Origin: CAZTCJ01 sp964612085
GTDB taxonomy: Bacteria; Pseudomonadota; Alphaproteobacteria; JAJFIK01
Reading direction: 5' to 3'
DNA length: 64,000 bases
NCBI GenBank assembly: GCA_964612085.1
Contig: CAZTCJ010000006.1
Location: forward strand, 1-64,000
The translations under genes and the position numbers were made by a program. Shown here in pieces: positions 9,543 through 17,312 of this stretch. The notes below the pieces were generated by a model. The model did not search any database. It saw nothing but the letters and a program-made list of their open reading frames with translations, and was not told the DNA's origin. How positions within the stretch are numbered: the stretch's first letter is position 1; the number at the start of each line of letters is the position of its first letter.

Positions 9543-10472
9543 ATGCCGAGCCCTGAAACCCCGTCCGAGATCCGCATTTTCGACCGCGCGCTGGTGCGCC
9601 GCCGCCGGGAGCGGGCCGCTGACGGCTTCGCCGATGCCGCTTTTCTGGTGGACCGGGCGGCCCAGGACATCGAGGAACGGCTCTCCGGCATTACCCGGCC
9701 TTTCGAACGCGTGCTCGATCTGGGCGGCCGGACCGGGCGTTTCGCGCGCACCGGCGAGACCGCGCGGCGCTTCCCCCGGATCGTCCGTACGGATCTTTCC
9801 CCTGCCATGGCGCGCCGGGCCGGAGGCCTCGCCGTCGTCGCGGACGAGGAACGCCTGCCCTTCCGGGACGAGAGTTTCGATCTGATCGTCAGTGTCTTGA
9901 GCCTTCATTGGGTCAACGACCTGCCGGGCGCGCTCATTCAGATCCGCCGGGCGTTGAAGCCCGACGGTCTTTTCATCGGTGCTCTGCTCGGGGGCGAGAC
10001 CCTGACCGAACTGCGCCAGGCCCTGACCCAGGCCGAGGCGGAGATTGACGGCGGCGTCTCACCGCGAATCAGTCCGTTTGCGGAACTCTCCGACGCGGGC
10101 GGCCTGTTGCAGCGAGCGGGCCTCGCGCTGCCCGTCGCCGATTGGGACCGGGTCACCGTGCGCTACGGCCATCCACTCAAGCTCTTGGGCGATCTGAGGG
10201 CCATGGGCGAGACCAATGCGCTGATCGAGCGCCGCCGCGCGCCCTTGAAACGCGCGGTGCTGATGCGCGCTTGCGAAATCTATCAGCAGCGCTTTGGTTT
10301 GCCTGATGGCCGCGTGCCCGCCACCTTCGATATTCTGCACCTGTCGGGCTGGGCGCCCCATGAAAGCCAGCAGAAACCGTTGCGGCCCGGGTCCGCGAAA
10401 ATGCGCCTCGCCGATGCGCTGGGAACGGAGGAAATCTCCTCGGGCGTGAAGGCCGGACCGGACAGGCGGTAA
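9543..10472 (+). CDS. SAM-dependent methyltransferase, BioC/NDUFAF5-like
   Basis: A 309-residue protein with a SAM-binding motif (VLDLGGRTGRFARTG), acidic loop (IVRTDLSPAMARRA) and the DLIVSVLSLHWVNDLPGALIQIRRALKPDGLFIGALLGG stretch, cut here into its parts, that is typical of the alphaproteobacterial BioC-like family related to mitochondrial NDUFAF5. NDUFAF5 hydroxylates an arginine of a complex I subunit, so the bacterial family may act on respiratory complex I rather than biotin synthesis; that is inference. It is divergent from comF, as usual in the group. A long inverted repeat follows its stop. Confidence 0.85.
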   Translation: MPSPETPSEIRIFDRALVRRRRERAADGFADAAFLVDRAAQDIEERLSGITRPFERVLDLGGRTGRFARTGETARRFPRIVRTDLSPAMARRAGGLAVVADEERLPFRDESFDLIVSVLSLHWVNDLPGALIQIRRALKPDGLFIGALLGGETLTELRQALTQAEAEIDGGVSPRISPFAELSDAGGLLQRAGLALPVADWDRVTVRYGHPLKLLGDLRAMGETNALIERRRAPLKRAVLMRACEIYQQRFGLPDGRVPATFDILHLSGWAPHESQQKPLRPGSAKMRLADALGTEEISSGVKAGPDRR

Positions 10473-10480
10473 AAGAAATT

Positions 10481-10559
10481 GTAGGGTGCACCAAGCGCCA
10501 GCGCTGTGCACGGCAAAACGTCCGGACCGTGCATTTCGCATACGCTCAATGCACCCTAC
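10481..10559. repeat. Nested palindromic intergenic element, 79 bp
   Basis: Outer arms GTAGGGTGCA (10481-10490) and TGCACCCTAC (10550-10559) are perfect inverses. Inside them a second inverted repeat, GCGCTGTGCACGG (10501-10513) against CCGTGCATTTCGC (10527-10539), pairs at 10 of 13 positions. The element fills the space between two convergent genes. It may be a bidirectional terminator-like structure or a dispersed palindromic repeat; only one copy is seen in this window. Confidence 0.7.
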
Positions 10560-10580
10560 CCCGCGTTCATCAGGGCAGCA

Positions 10581-10994
10581 TCACAACAGCAGATCCCGCA
10601 AATGCGCAATCAGCGGTTCGTCCGCGGGCGGCATGGGATAATCCTTAAGCGCATTCGCCTTGACCCAGGCCAGCGCCTGATGCTCGCGGCGCTCCGGCGT
10701 GCCCGACCACTTCCGGCAGACATAAAGCGGCATCAGCAGGTGAAAATCCTCATACGGATGGGAGGCGAAGACGTAAGGCGCGAGACAGGCATGGGTGACA
10801 TCGATGGCAAGCTCCTCTTTCAGCTCGCGAATGAGCGCATCCTCGGGCCCCTCGCCCGGATCGACCTTGCCGCCCGGGAACTCCCACATGCCCCCCAGGT
10901 TCTTGCCCTCGGGCCGTTGCGCGATCAAGACCCGCCCGTCCGCGTCCACAAGCGCGCAGGCAACGACCAGCAGAATGTTTGGTGTCTGTGTCAT
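10581..10994 (-). CDS. mutT: MutT, (d)NTP-sanitising Nudix hydrolase
   Basis: A 137-residue MutT-type 8-oxo-dGTP diphosphatase that removes oxidised guanine nucleotides. The Nudix box is complete, GGKVDPGEGPEDALIRELKEE, presented here as the G-x5-E-x7-RE-x2-EE pattern, and the WEFPGGK strand precedes it. The N-terminus VVACALVDADGRVLIAQRP is typical. It is transcribed away from higBA, with which it shares about 95 bases of divergent promoter region. It often sits next to argJ or secA in other alphaproteobacteria; here it does not. Confidence 0.9.
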   Translation of the reverse strand: MTQTPNILLVVACALVDADGRVLIAQRPEGKNLGGMWEFPGGKVDPGEGPEDALIRELKEELAIDVTHACLAPYVFASHPYEDFHLLMPLYVCRKWSGTPERREHQALAWVKANALKDYPMPPADEPLIAHLRDLLL

Positions 10995-11031
10995 ACCCAG
11001 TCTTTAGCGCCAAATCGGATTTTCAGCTACC

Positions 11032-11067
11032 ATAACGCTTGACGTTATTAACGTTCCACGTTATTAT
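11032..11067 (+). promoter_or_regulatory. higBA promoter with overlapping operator repeats
   Basis: TTGACG (11039-11044) and TATTAT (11062-11067) are separated by 17 bases, close to the sigma-70 consensus, 22 bases before the toxin start. A perfect inverted repeat ATAACG-CTTGA-CGTTAT (11032-11048) covers the -35 box, and another ACGTTAT lies at 11058-11065 over the -10. Such repeats fit autorepression by the HigA-type antitoxin, which is established for the family; binding here is inferred. Confidence 0.7.
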
Positions 11068-11089
11068 CCAGAGCATTGTCGAGGAATGC

Positions 11090-11371
11090 ATGATCGTTTC
11101 ATTTGCCAATCGGCTTACGGAGGACTTGTTTTATCGGAAAAAGGTCCGTCGGCTGCCTGCCGACATTCAACGGACGGCCTTGCGAAAACTAACCATGATT
11201 CATGCTGCTCAAAATTTGGATGACCTGAGAGTTCCACCCGGCAACCGCCTGGAGAAATTGCGCGGCACGCGTGCAGGACAACATTCGATCCGGATCAACG
11301 ATCAATGGCGGATCTGTTTCGTTTGGCAAGACCACGACGCGTATGATGTTGAGATCGCCGACTACCATTAA
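11090..11371 (+). CDS. higB: HigB/RelE-type toxin
   Basis: A 93-residue toxin of the HigB branch of the RelE fold, ribosome-dependent mRNA interferases. Visible signatures are the N-terminus MIVSFANRLTEDLF, the segment LEKLRGTRAGQHSIRI and the C-terminal DQWRICFVW-x9-VEIADYH that contains the usual Arg and terminal His/Tyr. The ATG at 11090 follows GAGG and suits the family length; an upstream in-frame start would overlap the promoter. Toxin comes before antitoxin, the typical hig order, and the gap to higA is 12 bases. Confidence 0.92.
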   Translation: MIVSFANRLTEDLFYRKKVRRLPADIQRTALRKLTMIHAAQNLDDLRVPPGNRLEKLRGTRAGQHSIRINDQWRICFVWQDHDAYDVEIADYH

Positions 11372-11383
11372 GGAGTACAGACC

Positions 11384-11674
11384 GTGACCAGCCTTCACGA
11401 CCCCATCCATCCCGGCGAGATCCTGAACGAAGACTTTCTCAAGCCCTTGGGCCTGAGCCAGTACCGGCTGGCGACCGACATCCACGTGCCGCCCCGCCGG
11501 ATCAATGAGATCGTCAAATGCACACGGGCCGTGACCGCCGATACGGCCTTGCGGTTAGCCCGCTATTTCGGTACGTCGGCGGAGTTTTGGATGAACCTGC
11601 AAGCCCATCACGATCTGGAACGGGCCCGCGATCGTCTGGGTGATGCACTGGAAGACGTAGCCGAACGCGCCTGA
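11384..11674 (+). CDS. higA: HigA/VapI-type antitoxin
   Basis: A 96-residue XRE-family antitoxin. The family entry motif HPGEILNEDFLKPLGLSQ is followed by a helix-turn-helix (QYRLATDIHVPPRRINEIV) and the terminal helix FGTSAEFWMNLQAHHDL, all diagnostic of HigA. It neutralises HigB and represses the shared promoter. It starts at GTG (11384) behind AAGGAG that overlaps the higB stop, so translation is coupled. lysA begins 41 bases downstream, so readthrough into lysA is possible. Confidence 0.93.
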   Translation: MTSLHDPIHPGEILNEDFLKPLGLSQYRLATDIHVPPRRINEIVKCTRAVTADTALRLARYFGTSAEFWMNLQAHHDLERARDRLGDALEDVAERA

Positions 11675-11715
11675 CCCTCGTTTGCGGTTCCAAAAAAGCT
11701 ATAGTCGCTTCCGCC

Positions 11716-12999
11716 ATGCATCACTTTGCTTACCATAACGGCGTGTTGCACGCCGAGGATGTTCCCCTGCCCCGGATCGCCGAGGCGGTGGGCACGCCGC
11801 TTTACTGTTATTCCACCGCCACGCTCAGCCGCCATTACCAAGTGTTCGCGGGCGCGTTTTCGGACGTGAACGCACTCGTGTGCTACGCGGTCAAGGCCAA
11901 TTCCAATCTCGCTGTGATCCGCACGCTCGGGGCCTTGGGCGCAGGCGCGGACGTGGTCTCCGAAGGCGAGCTGATCCGGGCGCTGGCGGCGGGCGTGCCC
12001 GCCAGCCGCATCGTCTTTTCCGGCGTGGGCAAGAGCGAGGACGAAATCGCCCGCGCGCTCGATGCGAACATCATGCAGTTCAATGTAGAATCCGAACCCG
12101 AACTGGAAGCGCTCGACCGCATTGCCCGCGCTAAAGGCAAGCGCGCGCCCGTCGCCATACGGATCAATCCGGATGTGGACGCCAAGACCCATGAGAAAAT
12201 CTCCACCGGCCGGGCGGAAAACAAATTCGGCATTCCCTGGAAGGATGCGGGCAAGGTCTATGCCCATGCGGGCGCCATGCCGGGCATCGAGGTGACCGGC
12301 ATCGCCGTTCATATCGGCAGCCAGATCACCGCGCTCGACCCGTTCGTCACGGCCTTCCAGAGTCTCCGGTCCCTGATCGTCCAGCTCCGGAACGACGGGC
12401 ACCGGATCCGGCGGGCGGATCTGGGCGGCGGCCTCGGCATCCCGTACGACCACGGCCAGCAGGCCCCGCCCGCGCCCCAGGCCTATGCCGATGCGGTCAA
12501 GCCGATCATGGCCGGGCTCGATCTCCAGCTCGTCTTCGAGCCGGGCCGGATGATCGTCGGCAATGCGGGCATCCTGCTCGCGCGGGTGCTTTACGTGAAG
12601 GAGGGCGAGGCCCGCCGGTTCGTGGTGGTGGACGCCGCCATGAACGATCTGATCCGCCCGGCGCTCTATGATGCTTGGCACGACATCGTACCGGTCGCCG
12701 CCCCCGCCGACGACGCACCCTTGAGCCCGGTGGACGTGGTGGGGCCCGTCTGCGAGACCGGCGACACCTTCGCCCGCGCCCGCGCCCTGCCGCCCCTGAA
12801 GGCGGGCGATCTGGTGGCCTTTCTGTCGGCGGGCGCCTATGGCGCGGTCCAGGCCTCCACCTACAACACACGGCCGCTGGTGCCGGAAGTGCTGGTCTCG
12901 GGCGATCAGATGGCGGTGGTGCGCGAACGGCCCAGTATCGAGGCCATGCTGGCCCAGGACCGCTTGCCCTCCTGGCTCAAAACCGCCGTAATGGACTGA
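11716..12999 (+). CDS. lysA: Diaminopimelate decarboxylase (LysA)
   Basis: PLP enzyme that decarboxylates meso-diaminopimelate to lysine. The 427-residue protein has the PLP lysine in VCYAVKANSNLAVI, the HIGSQI histidine motif, the GGGLGIPY phosphate loop, the EPGRMIVGNAG stretch and the active-site Cys in VGPVCETGDTFA. It is followed 52 bases later by the TIGR02302 gene, the conserved order. The usual upstream partners (argH, a TlpA-like thioredoxin and a small lipoprotein) are absent and higBA stands there instead. Confidence 0.96.
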   Translation: MHHFAYHNGVLHAEDVPLPRIAEAVGTPLYCYSTATLSRHYQVFAGAFSDVNALVCYAVKANSNLAVIRTLGALGAGADVVSEGELIRALAAGVPASRIVFSGVGKSEDEIARALDANIMQFNVESEPELEALDRIARAKGKRAPVAIRINPDVDAKTHEKISTGRAENKFGIPWKDAGKVYAHAGAMPGIEVTGIAVHIGSQITALDPFVTAFQSLRSLIVQLRNDGHRIRRADLGGGLGIPYDHGQQAPPAPQAYADAVKPIMAGLDLQLVFEPGRMIVGNAGILLARVLYVKEGEARRFVVVDAAMNDLIRPALYDAWHDIVPVAAPADDAPLSPVDVVGPVCETGDTFARARALPPLKAGDLVAFLSAGAYGAVQASTYNTRPLVPEVLVSGDQMAVVRERPSIEAMLAQDRLPSWLKTAVMD

Positions 13000-13051
13000 T
13001 GTATACTGTGGGCTTCAACCCGACCCGTTTCTGGCAAGGACCAAAGGCACC

Positions 13052-15991
13052 GTGACCACGCCCAACGGCCACCGCGATCCGCGTCACACAGAGCGCACGG
13101 ACAGACCGGAACAACCCTTGCCCCGGCCCGTCGCCATGCGCCTGGCGCTCGCCCGGCTGGCCGTGTCCTGGGAACGGATCTGGCCCGCTTTATGGCCGGC
13201 GCTGGCCCTGGTCGTGCTGTTTTTCGCCTTTGCCTTTCTCGATATCTGGCGGCATGTGCCCCGCCCCATGCAGGCGCTGGCGATCTTCGCCTTCGTCATC
13301 GGCGCGGGCTATCTGAGTTGGCGCAATTTGACGCGCACGCGGCTCGCCAAGCGCCGGGAAAGCCTGCGCCGTCTGGAATCCGACAGCGGCCTGACCCACC
13401 GGCCCTTGAGCACGTTCGACGACGCGCCTGCCATGGGCTCCAGCGATCCGGCGGCGCGCGCCCTGTGGAAAGCCCATCGGGCCCGGCTCGCGGACAAGAT
13501 GAAGAATGTCGGCGTCGTCTGGCCGCGCACCGATCCGCCGAAACACGATCCGTATGCGTTGCGCCTGTTGTTGATCCTGCTGCTCGGCGTGTCGCTGCTG
13601 ATCGCGGGCAGCGAATGGGGCGACCGCCTGCGCCAGGCCGTCTCGCCCTTCCTCGGGCCGCCGCTGCCCGCCGATGCGGCGATCGATGCCTGGATCGAAC
13701 CGCCCGCCTATACCGGCCTGCCGGTCATCACCCTGCCCGATACGAGGGGGACGGACGATGCCGCTGAGCGGCCCGCCGTCAAGGCGCCCGCCGGTTCGGC
13801 CCTCGTGGTGCGTTTTGCCGGGATCACCGGCCGCCCCGCCATCGAGCTCACACCCGCCGACCGGCGCGTTGCCCAGGGACAACGGCCGCAGGCGCGCGTA
13901 TCCCGCGCGGACGGCGTGCTGCAAGGCCGGGCGGTGATCGATCAGACCATGGATGTGCGCGTGGCCTATCGCGGCGTGACGCTCGGCCAATGGCAAGTGG
14001 CGGTGACGGCCGACCTGCCTCCCTCGATCAGTATGACCGCGCCGCCGGACCCCACGGGCACGGCGAGTCTGCGCTTCAGTTATCAGTTGAACGACGATTA
14101 CGGCGTCACCCAGGCTGCCGCCCGCATCACCCTGGTGCCCACCTCCGAGGCCGAAGCGGACCAGATCGCCGCCTTCCAGGATACGGTCTCCGAGGAAGCG
14201 GAAACCGCCGGCGATCCGGCAACGGACGACCCAGCCGCCCAAAACGACAGCGCGGAGGCCGAGGACGCCGCGCCCTGGCCCAATCCGGCGGAACCGGAAG
14301 TCGTCGCCCTGCCCGTGCCCGCCGCCCGGCCCGGCACGACGGAGGAAACGGCGATCGAAAATCTCGCGGCTCACCCTTGGGCGGGCCGCCAGGTGCTCGT
14401 TCAGTTAGAAGCCCGCGACGGTGCCGACCAGACCGCCTTCAGCCAGGGTGTCCAGATCCGCCTGCCCGAACGGCTGTTCCTGGAACCGCTCGCCCGTGCG
14501 CTGGCCGAGCAGCGCCGCCTGCTCGCCGCCGATCCGCAAAATGTCTTCCGGGTCGCCATGGCGCTCGATGCGCTCACCGTGGCGCCGGAACAGTTCATCG
14601 ACGACCCCATCGTCTATTTGGGGCTGCGCTCGGCCTATTGGCGTTTGAGCCATGATCCGCGTGCCGATTATGTGCGCGAAGTCTACGACATGCTGTGGGA
14701 TCTGGCCCTGCGCATCGAAGACGGCGATCTGTCTCAAAGCCTGGACCGTCTGCGTCAGGTGCAAAAGGCGCTGCTCGATGCGCTCGCCCGCAATGCGCCC
14801 GCCGATGAGATCCGCCAGTTGATGGCGCAATTGCGCGAAGCCATGAATCAGTATCTGGCCGAACTGATGCAGCAGGCCGACCAGGGCGCCGTGCCCGACG
14901 GCGCGGCCGAGACGGTCGAGGCGCAGGATCTGGACTCGCTGTTGCAGTCGATTCAGGAAATGGCCGAGCTGGGCGCCCACGATCAGGCGCGCCAGATGCT
15001 GTCCGAGCTGCAAAATCTGCTGGAAGGCCTTAAACCCTCCGCGAGCGGTGGCGGCGGCGGTCAGGGCTCAGGCGGGCAAGGCACGCCCTCGCCCCAGGAA
15101 CAGGCCCTGAGCGGCGCGTTGGAGGAACTGAGCGAGATCATCAGCAGGCAGAGGAATCTGCTTGACGAAACCTACCGCAATGTGGCCCCGGCCTACGGCG
15201 ACGGCTCGCGCTCCGGCGAGTTGCAGGAAGCCTTCCGCAGGGCCTTAGGGGCGGCGCGCCCCATGGGCTCCATACCCCCCCCGAGCCGGAACCCGTTGAA
15301 ACGCGGCTCCCGGGGCGATCCGTTCGTGAACGAAGCCCCGCCTCAGTCCGGCTCCCCCAGCCTTGCCGAAGCGGAAGAGATGCTGCGCAAGCTTCTGCGC
15401 GACAATCTGGACGCCCATATCAATGAGCGGCCCCAAAGCGGCGGTCAGGCAGCACAGCCTTCCCAAGGCAGGCCCTCCGCCAACGGATCGCCGTCCGGCC
15501 CGCCCTCGCCGGGCGGTAGCGGAGACGGCCGCTCCGGCGGCAGCCTGGCGGGCGATCAGGAAACCTTGCGCCAGGCGCTCGACGCGGTGCGCCAGGGCCT
15601 TGGTGGAACGGGCCTTGCCTCTCCCCAAGATCTGGACCAGGCCGGTCAGGCCATGGGCGGCGCCAGCAGCGCTCTGCGTCAGGAGGATTTCGACGGCGCG
15701 GTCTCCAGCCAGGACGAAGCGCTCAATGCCCTGCGCTCGGCGGCGGAATCCCTCGCCCAGGAGCTTTTGCAACGCCAGGGCCAGCGCCAGGGCGGCGGCG
15801 TCGCGCAACAGGAGGCGCCCGGACAATATGGGCCCGGCGGTTTTCAGGATAGCGGCGCGGTCAAGCTCCCCGATCAGAGCGAATTGCAGCGCGCCCGGGA
15901 AATTCTGGAAGAACTGCGCAAACGGTCGGGCGACCGCTCCCGCTCCCGGTCGGAACTGGAATATTACGAACGTCTGCTGAAGACCTTTTAA
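13052..15991 (+). CDS. TIGR02302 / DUF4175 family membrane protein
   Basis: A 979-residue protein of an alphaproteobacteria-specific family of unknown function. It has two or three N-terminal membrane segments ([54 protein letters not shown]), a periplasmic beta-rich part, an acidic segment near residues 370-420, then a long helical, Gln- and Gly-rich C-terminal half with many [15 protein letters not shown] heptad-like runs. It starts at GTG (13052). Its stop overlaps that of the convergent prfB in TTAA (15988-15991). An envelope role is suggested by topology and by cell-wall neighbours, but no activity is established. Confidence 0.9.
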   Translation: MTTPNGHRDPRHTERTDRPEQPLPRPVAMRLALARLAVSWERIWPALWPALALVVLFFAFAFLDIWRHVPRPMQALAIFAFVIGAGYLSWRNLTRTRLAKRRESLRRLESDSGLTHRPLSTFDDAPAMGSSDPAARALWKAHRARLADKMKNVGVVWPRTDPPKHDPYALRLLLILLLGVSLLIAGSEWGDRLRQAVSPFLGPPLPADAAIDAWIEPPAYTGLPVITLPDTRGTDDAAERPAVKAPAGSALVVRFAGITGRPAIELTPADRRVAQGQRPQARVSRADGVLQGRAVIDQTMDVRVAYRGVTLGQWQVAVTADLPPSISMTAPPDPTGTASLRFSYQLNDDYGVTQAAARITLVPTSEAEADQIAAFQDTVSEEAETAGDPATDDPAAQNDSAEAEDAAPWPNPAEPEVVALPVPAARPGTTEETAIENLAAHPWAGRQVLVQLEARDGADQTAFSQGVQIRLPERLFLEPLARALAEQRRLLAADPQNVFRVAMALDALTVAPEQFIDDPIVYLGLRSAYWRLSHDPRADYVREVYDMLWDLALRIEDGDLSQSLDRLRQVQKALLDALARNAPADEIRQLMAQLREAMNQYLAELMQQADQGAVPDGAAETVEAQDLDSLLQSIQEMAELGAHDQARQMLSELQNLLEGLKPSASGGGGGQGSGGQGTPSPQEQALSGALEELSEIISRQRNLLDETYRNVAPAYGDGSRSGELQEAFRRALGAARPMGSIPPPSRNPLKRGSRGDPFVNEAPPQSGSPSLAEAEEMLRKLLRDNLDAHINERPQSGGQAAQPSQGRPSANGSPSGPPSPGGSGDGRSGGSLAGDQETLRQALDAVRQGLGGTGLASPQDLDQAGQAMGGASSALRQEDFDGAVSSQDEALNALRSAAESLAQELLQRQGQRQGGGVAQQEAPGQYGPGGFQDSGAVKLPDQSELQRAREILEELRKRSGDRSRSRSELEYYERLLKTF

Positions 15992-17119
15992 TCCAGATCC
16001 TCGACCGCCTCGCCCGCGCCGCCTTCGACCCGTGCGGCAAGCGCTGCCGCCATGAAGGCATCGAGATCGCCGTCGAGCACATCGGACGGGGTCGGACTTT
16101 CCACGCCCGTGCGCAGATCCTTCACCATCTGATAGGGCTGGAGCACATAAGAGCGGATCTGGTGGCCCCAGCCAATATCCGTCTTGGCGGCGGCCTCGGC
16201 CTGGGCTTCCGCCTCGCGCTTTTGCAGTTCCGCCTCGTAAAGACGGGCTTTGAGCATGTTGAGCGCGGTCGCCCGGTTCTTATGCTGGGAGCGTTCGTTC
16301 TGACACTGAACGATAATGCCGGTTGGCACGTGCGTAATGCGCACCGCGCTGTCCGTGGTATTCACGTGCTGACCGCCCGCGCCGCTCGCCCGGTAGGTAT
16401 CCACTTTGAGATCCTTGTCGAGCACTTCCACCTCGATGGAATCGTCCACCACCGGATAGGTCCAGACACTGGCGAAGCTCGTGTGGCGGCGCGCATTCGA
16501 ATCGTAAGGCGAGATGCGCACCAGCCGGTGCACGCCGGCTTCCGTCTTGAGCCAGCCATAGGCGTTCTCGCCCTTGACCTTGAGAGTCGCCGATTTGATG
16601 CCTGCTTCTTCGCCGGGGCTTTCCTGGATCAGTTCGACTTTCAGCCCGTGTTTCTCCGCCCACCGCATATACATGCGCAAGAGCATGGAGGCCCAGTCCT
16701 GGCTTTCGGTGCCGCCCGCGCCGGAATGGACTTCCACAAACGCATCGTTGGGATCGGCTTCGCCGGAGAGCAGGGCTTGGGCCTCGGCCTTCTGGGCGCG
16801 GGCATGGATGTCGCGCAAGGTGTCTTCGGCATCCGCGATCACCGCCTCGTCGCCTTCCGCCTCGCCCAACTCGATCAGCTCCACCGTGTCGGACAGTTCG
16901 CGCTCAAGGTCCAGATAGGACGAGACGGCCGCATCGAGCCGGTTGCGCTCGCGCATGGTTTTTTGCGCCGCGTCCGGATCGTTCCACAGATCCGGATCCT
17001 CGGCCTTGGCGTTCAGTTCGTCGAGGCGTTTCTGGGCGGTATCCCAGTCAAAGATGCCTCCTCAGCAGTTCGAGCGACTGCTTGATTTCAGCGGTGAGCG
17101 ATTGGGCTTCGGCGCGCAT
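15988..17119 (-). CDS. prfB: Peptide chain release factor 2 (PrfB), with programmed +1 frameshift
   Basis: RF2 releases peptides at UAA and UGA. The gene is read in two frames: 23 codons from the ATG at 17119 reach an in-frame TGA (17050-17048), and after a +1 shift the remaining 353 codons run to 15988, giving 376 residues, the normal RF2 length. The catalytic GGQ is in [18 protein letters not shown], and the stop-codon recognition loop reads [13 protein letters not shown], with SPY where E. coli has SPF. A frame beginning at 16956 alone would lack about 50 N-terminal residues. It converges on the TIGR02302 gene. Confidence 0.95.
17047..17062 (-). promoter_or_regulatory. RF2 recoding site: SD-like AGGAGG, then CTT TGA C
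   Basis: On the minus strand the sequence reads AGG AGG CAT CTT TGA C. AGGAGG (17062-17057) is the internal Shine-Dalgarno-like enhancer three bases before CTT; the slippery CTT is followed by the UGA that RF2 itself recognises and by C, a poor termination context. This is the established autoregulatory element: scarce RF2 pauses the ribosome and favours the +1 shift. Confidence 0.95.
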
Positions 17120-17220
17120 TAATAGTGTCCTGAAACAGAGGATCGAAAGGCAGGACGATAAGACGTCAGGCCCAAGAAAGGCAAGAGAGAGCGTGTGAGC
17201 ACTTATTTAAGGGAGCACCA

Positions 17221-17293
17221 CCAGCCCACTCCCCCTTCCCGACCACCCCAAGGGTACCCTGGATTGGGTGGTCGGGAAGGGGGAGTGGGCTGG
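17221..17293. repeat. Perfect 28-bp inverted repeat (large hairpin)
   Basis: Bases 17221-17248 and 17266-17293 are perfect inverse complements over 28 bp, starting CCAGCCCACT and ending AGTGGGCTGG. The 17-base loop holds a palindromic AGGGTACCCT (17251-17260). It lies between the mrcA stop (17313) and the prfB start (17119), both on the minus strand, with no T-run after it on either strand. It could end or stabilise the mrcA transcript, or be a small palindromic mobile element. Confidence 0.85.
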
Positions 17294-17312
17294 CCAGGCA
17301 GTAAGCACAGAA

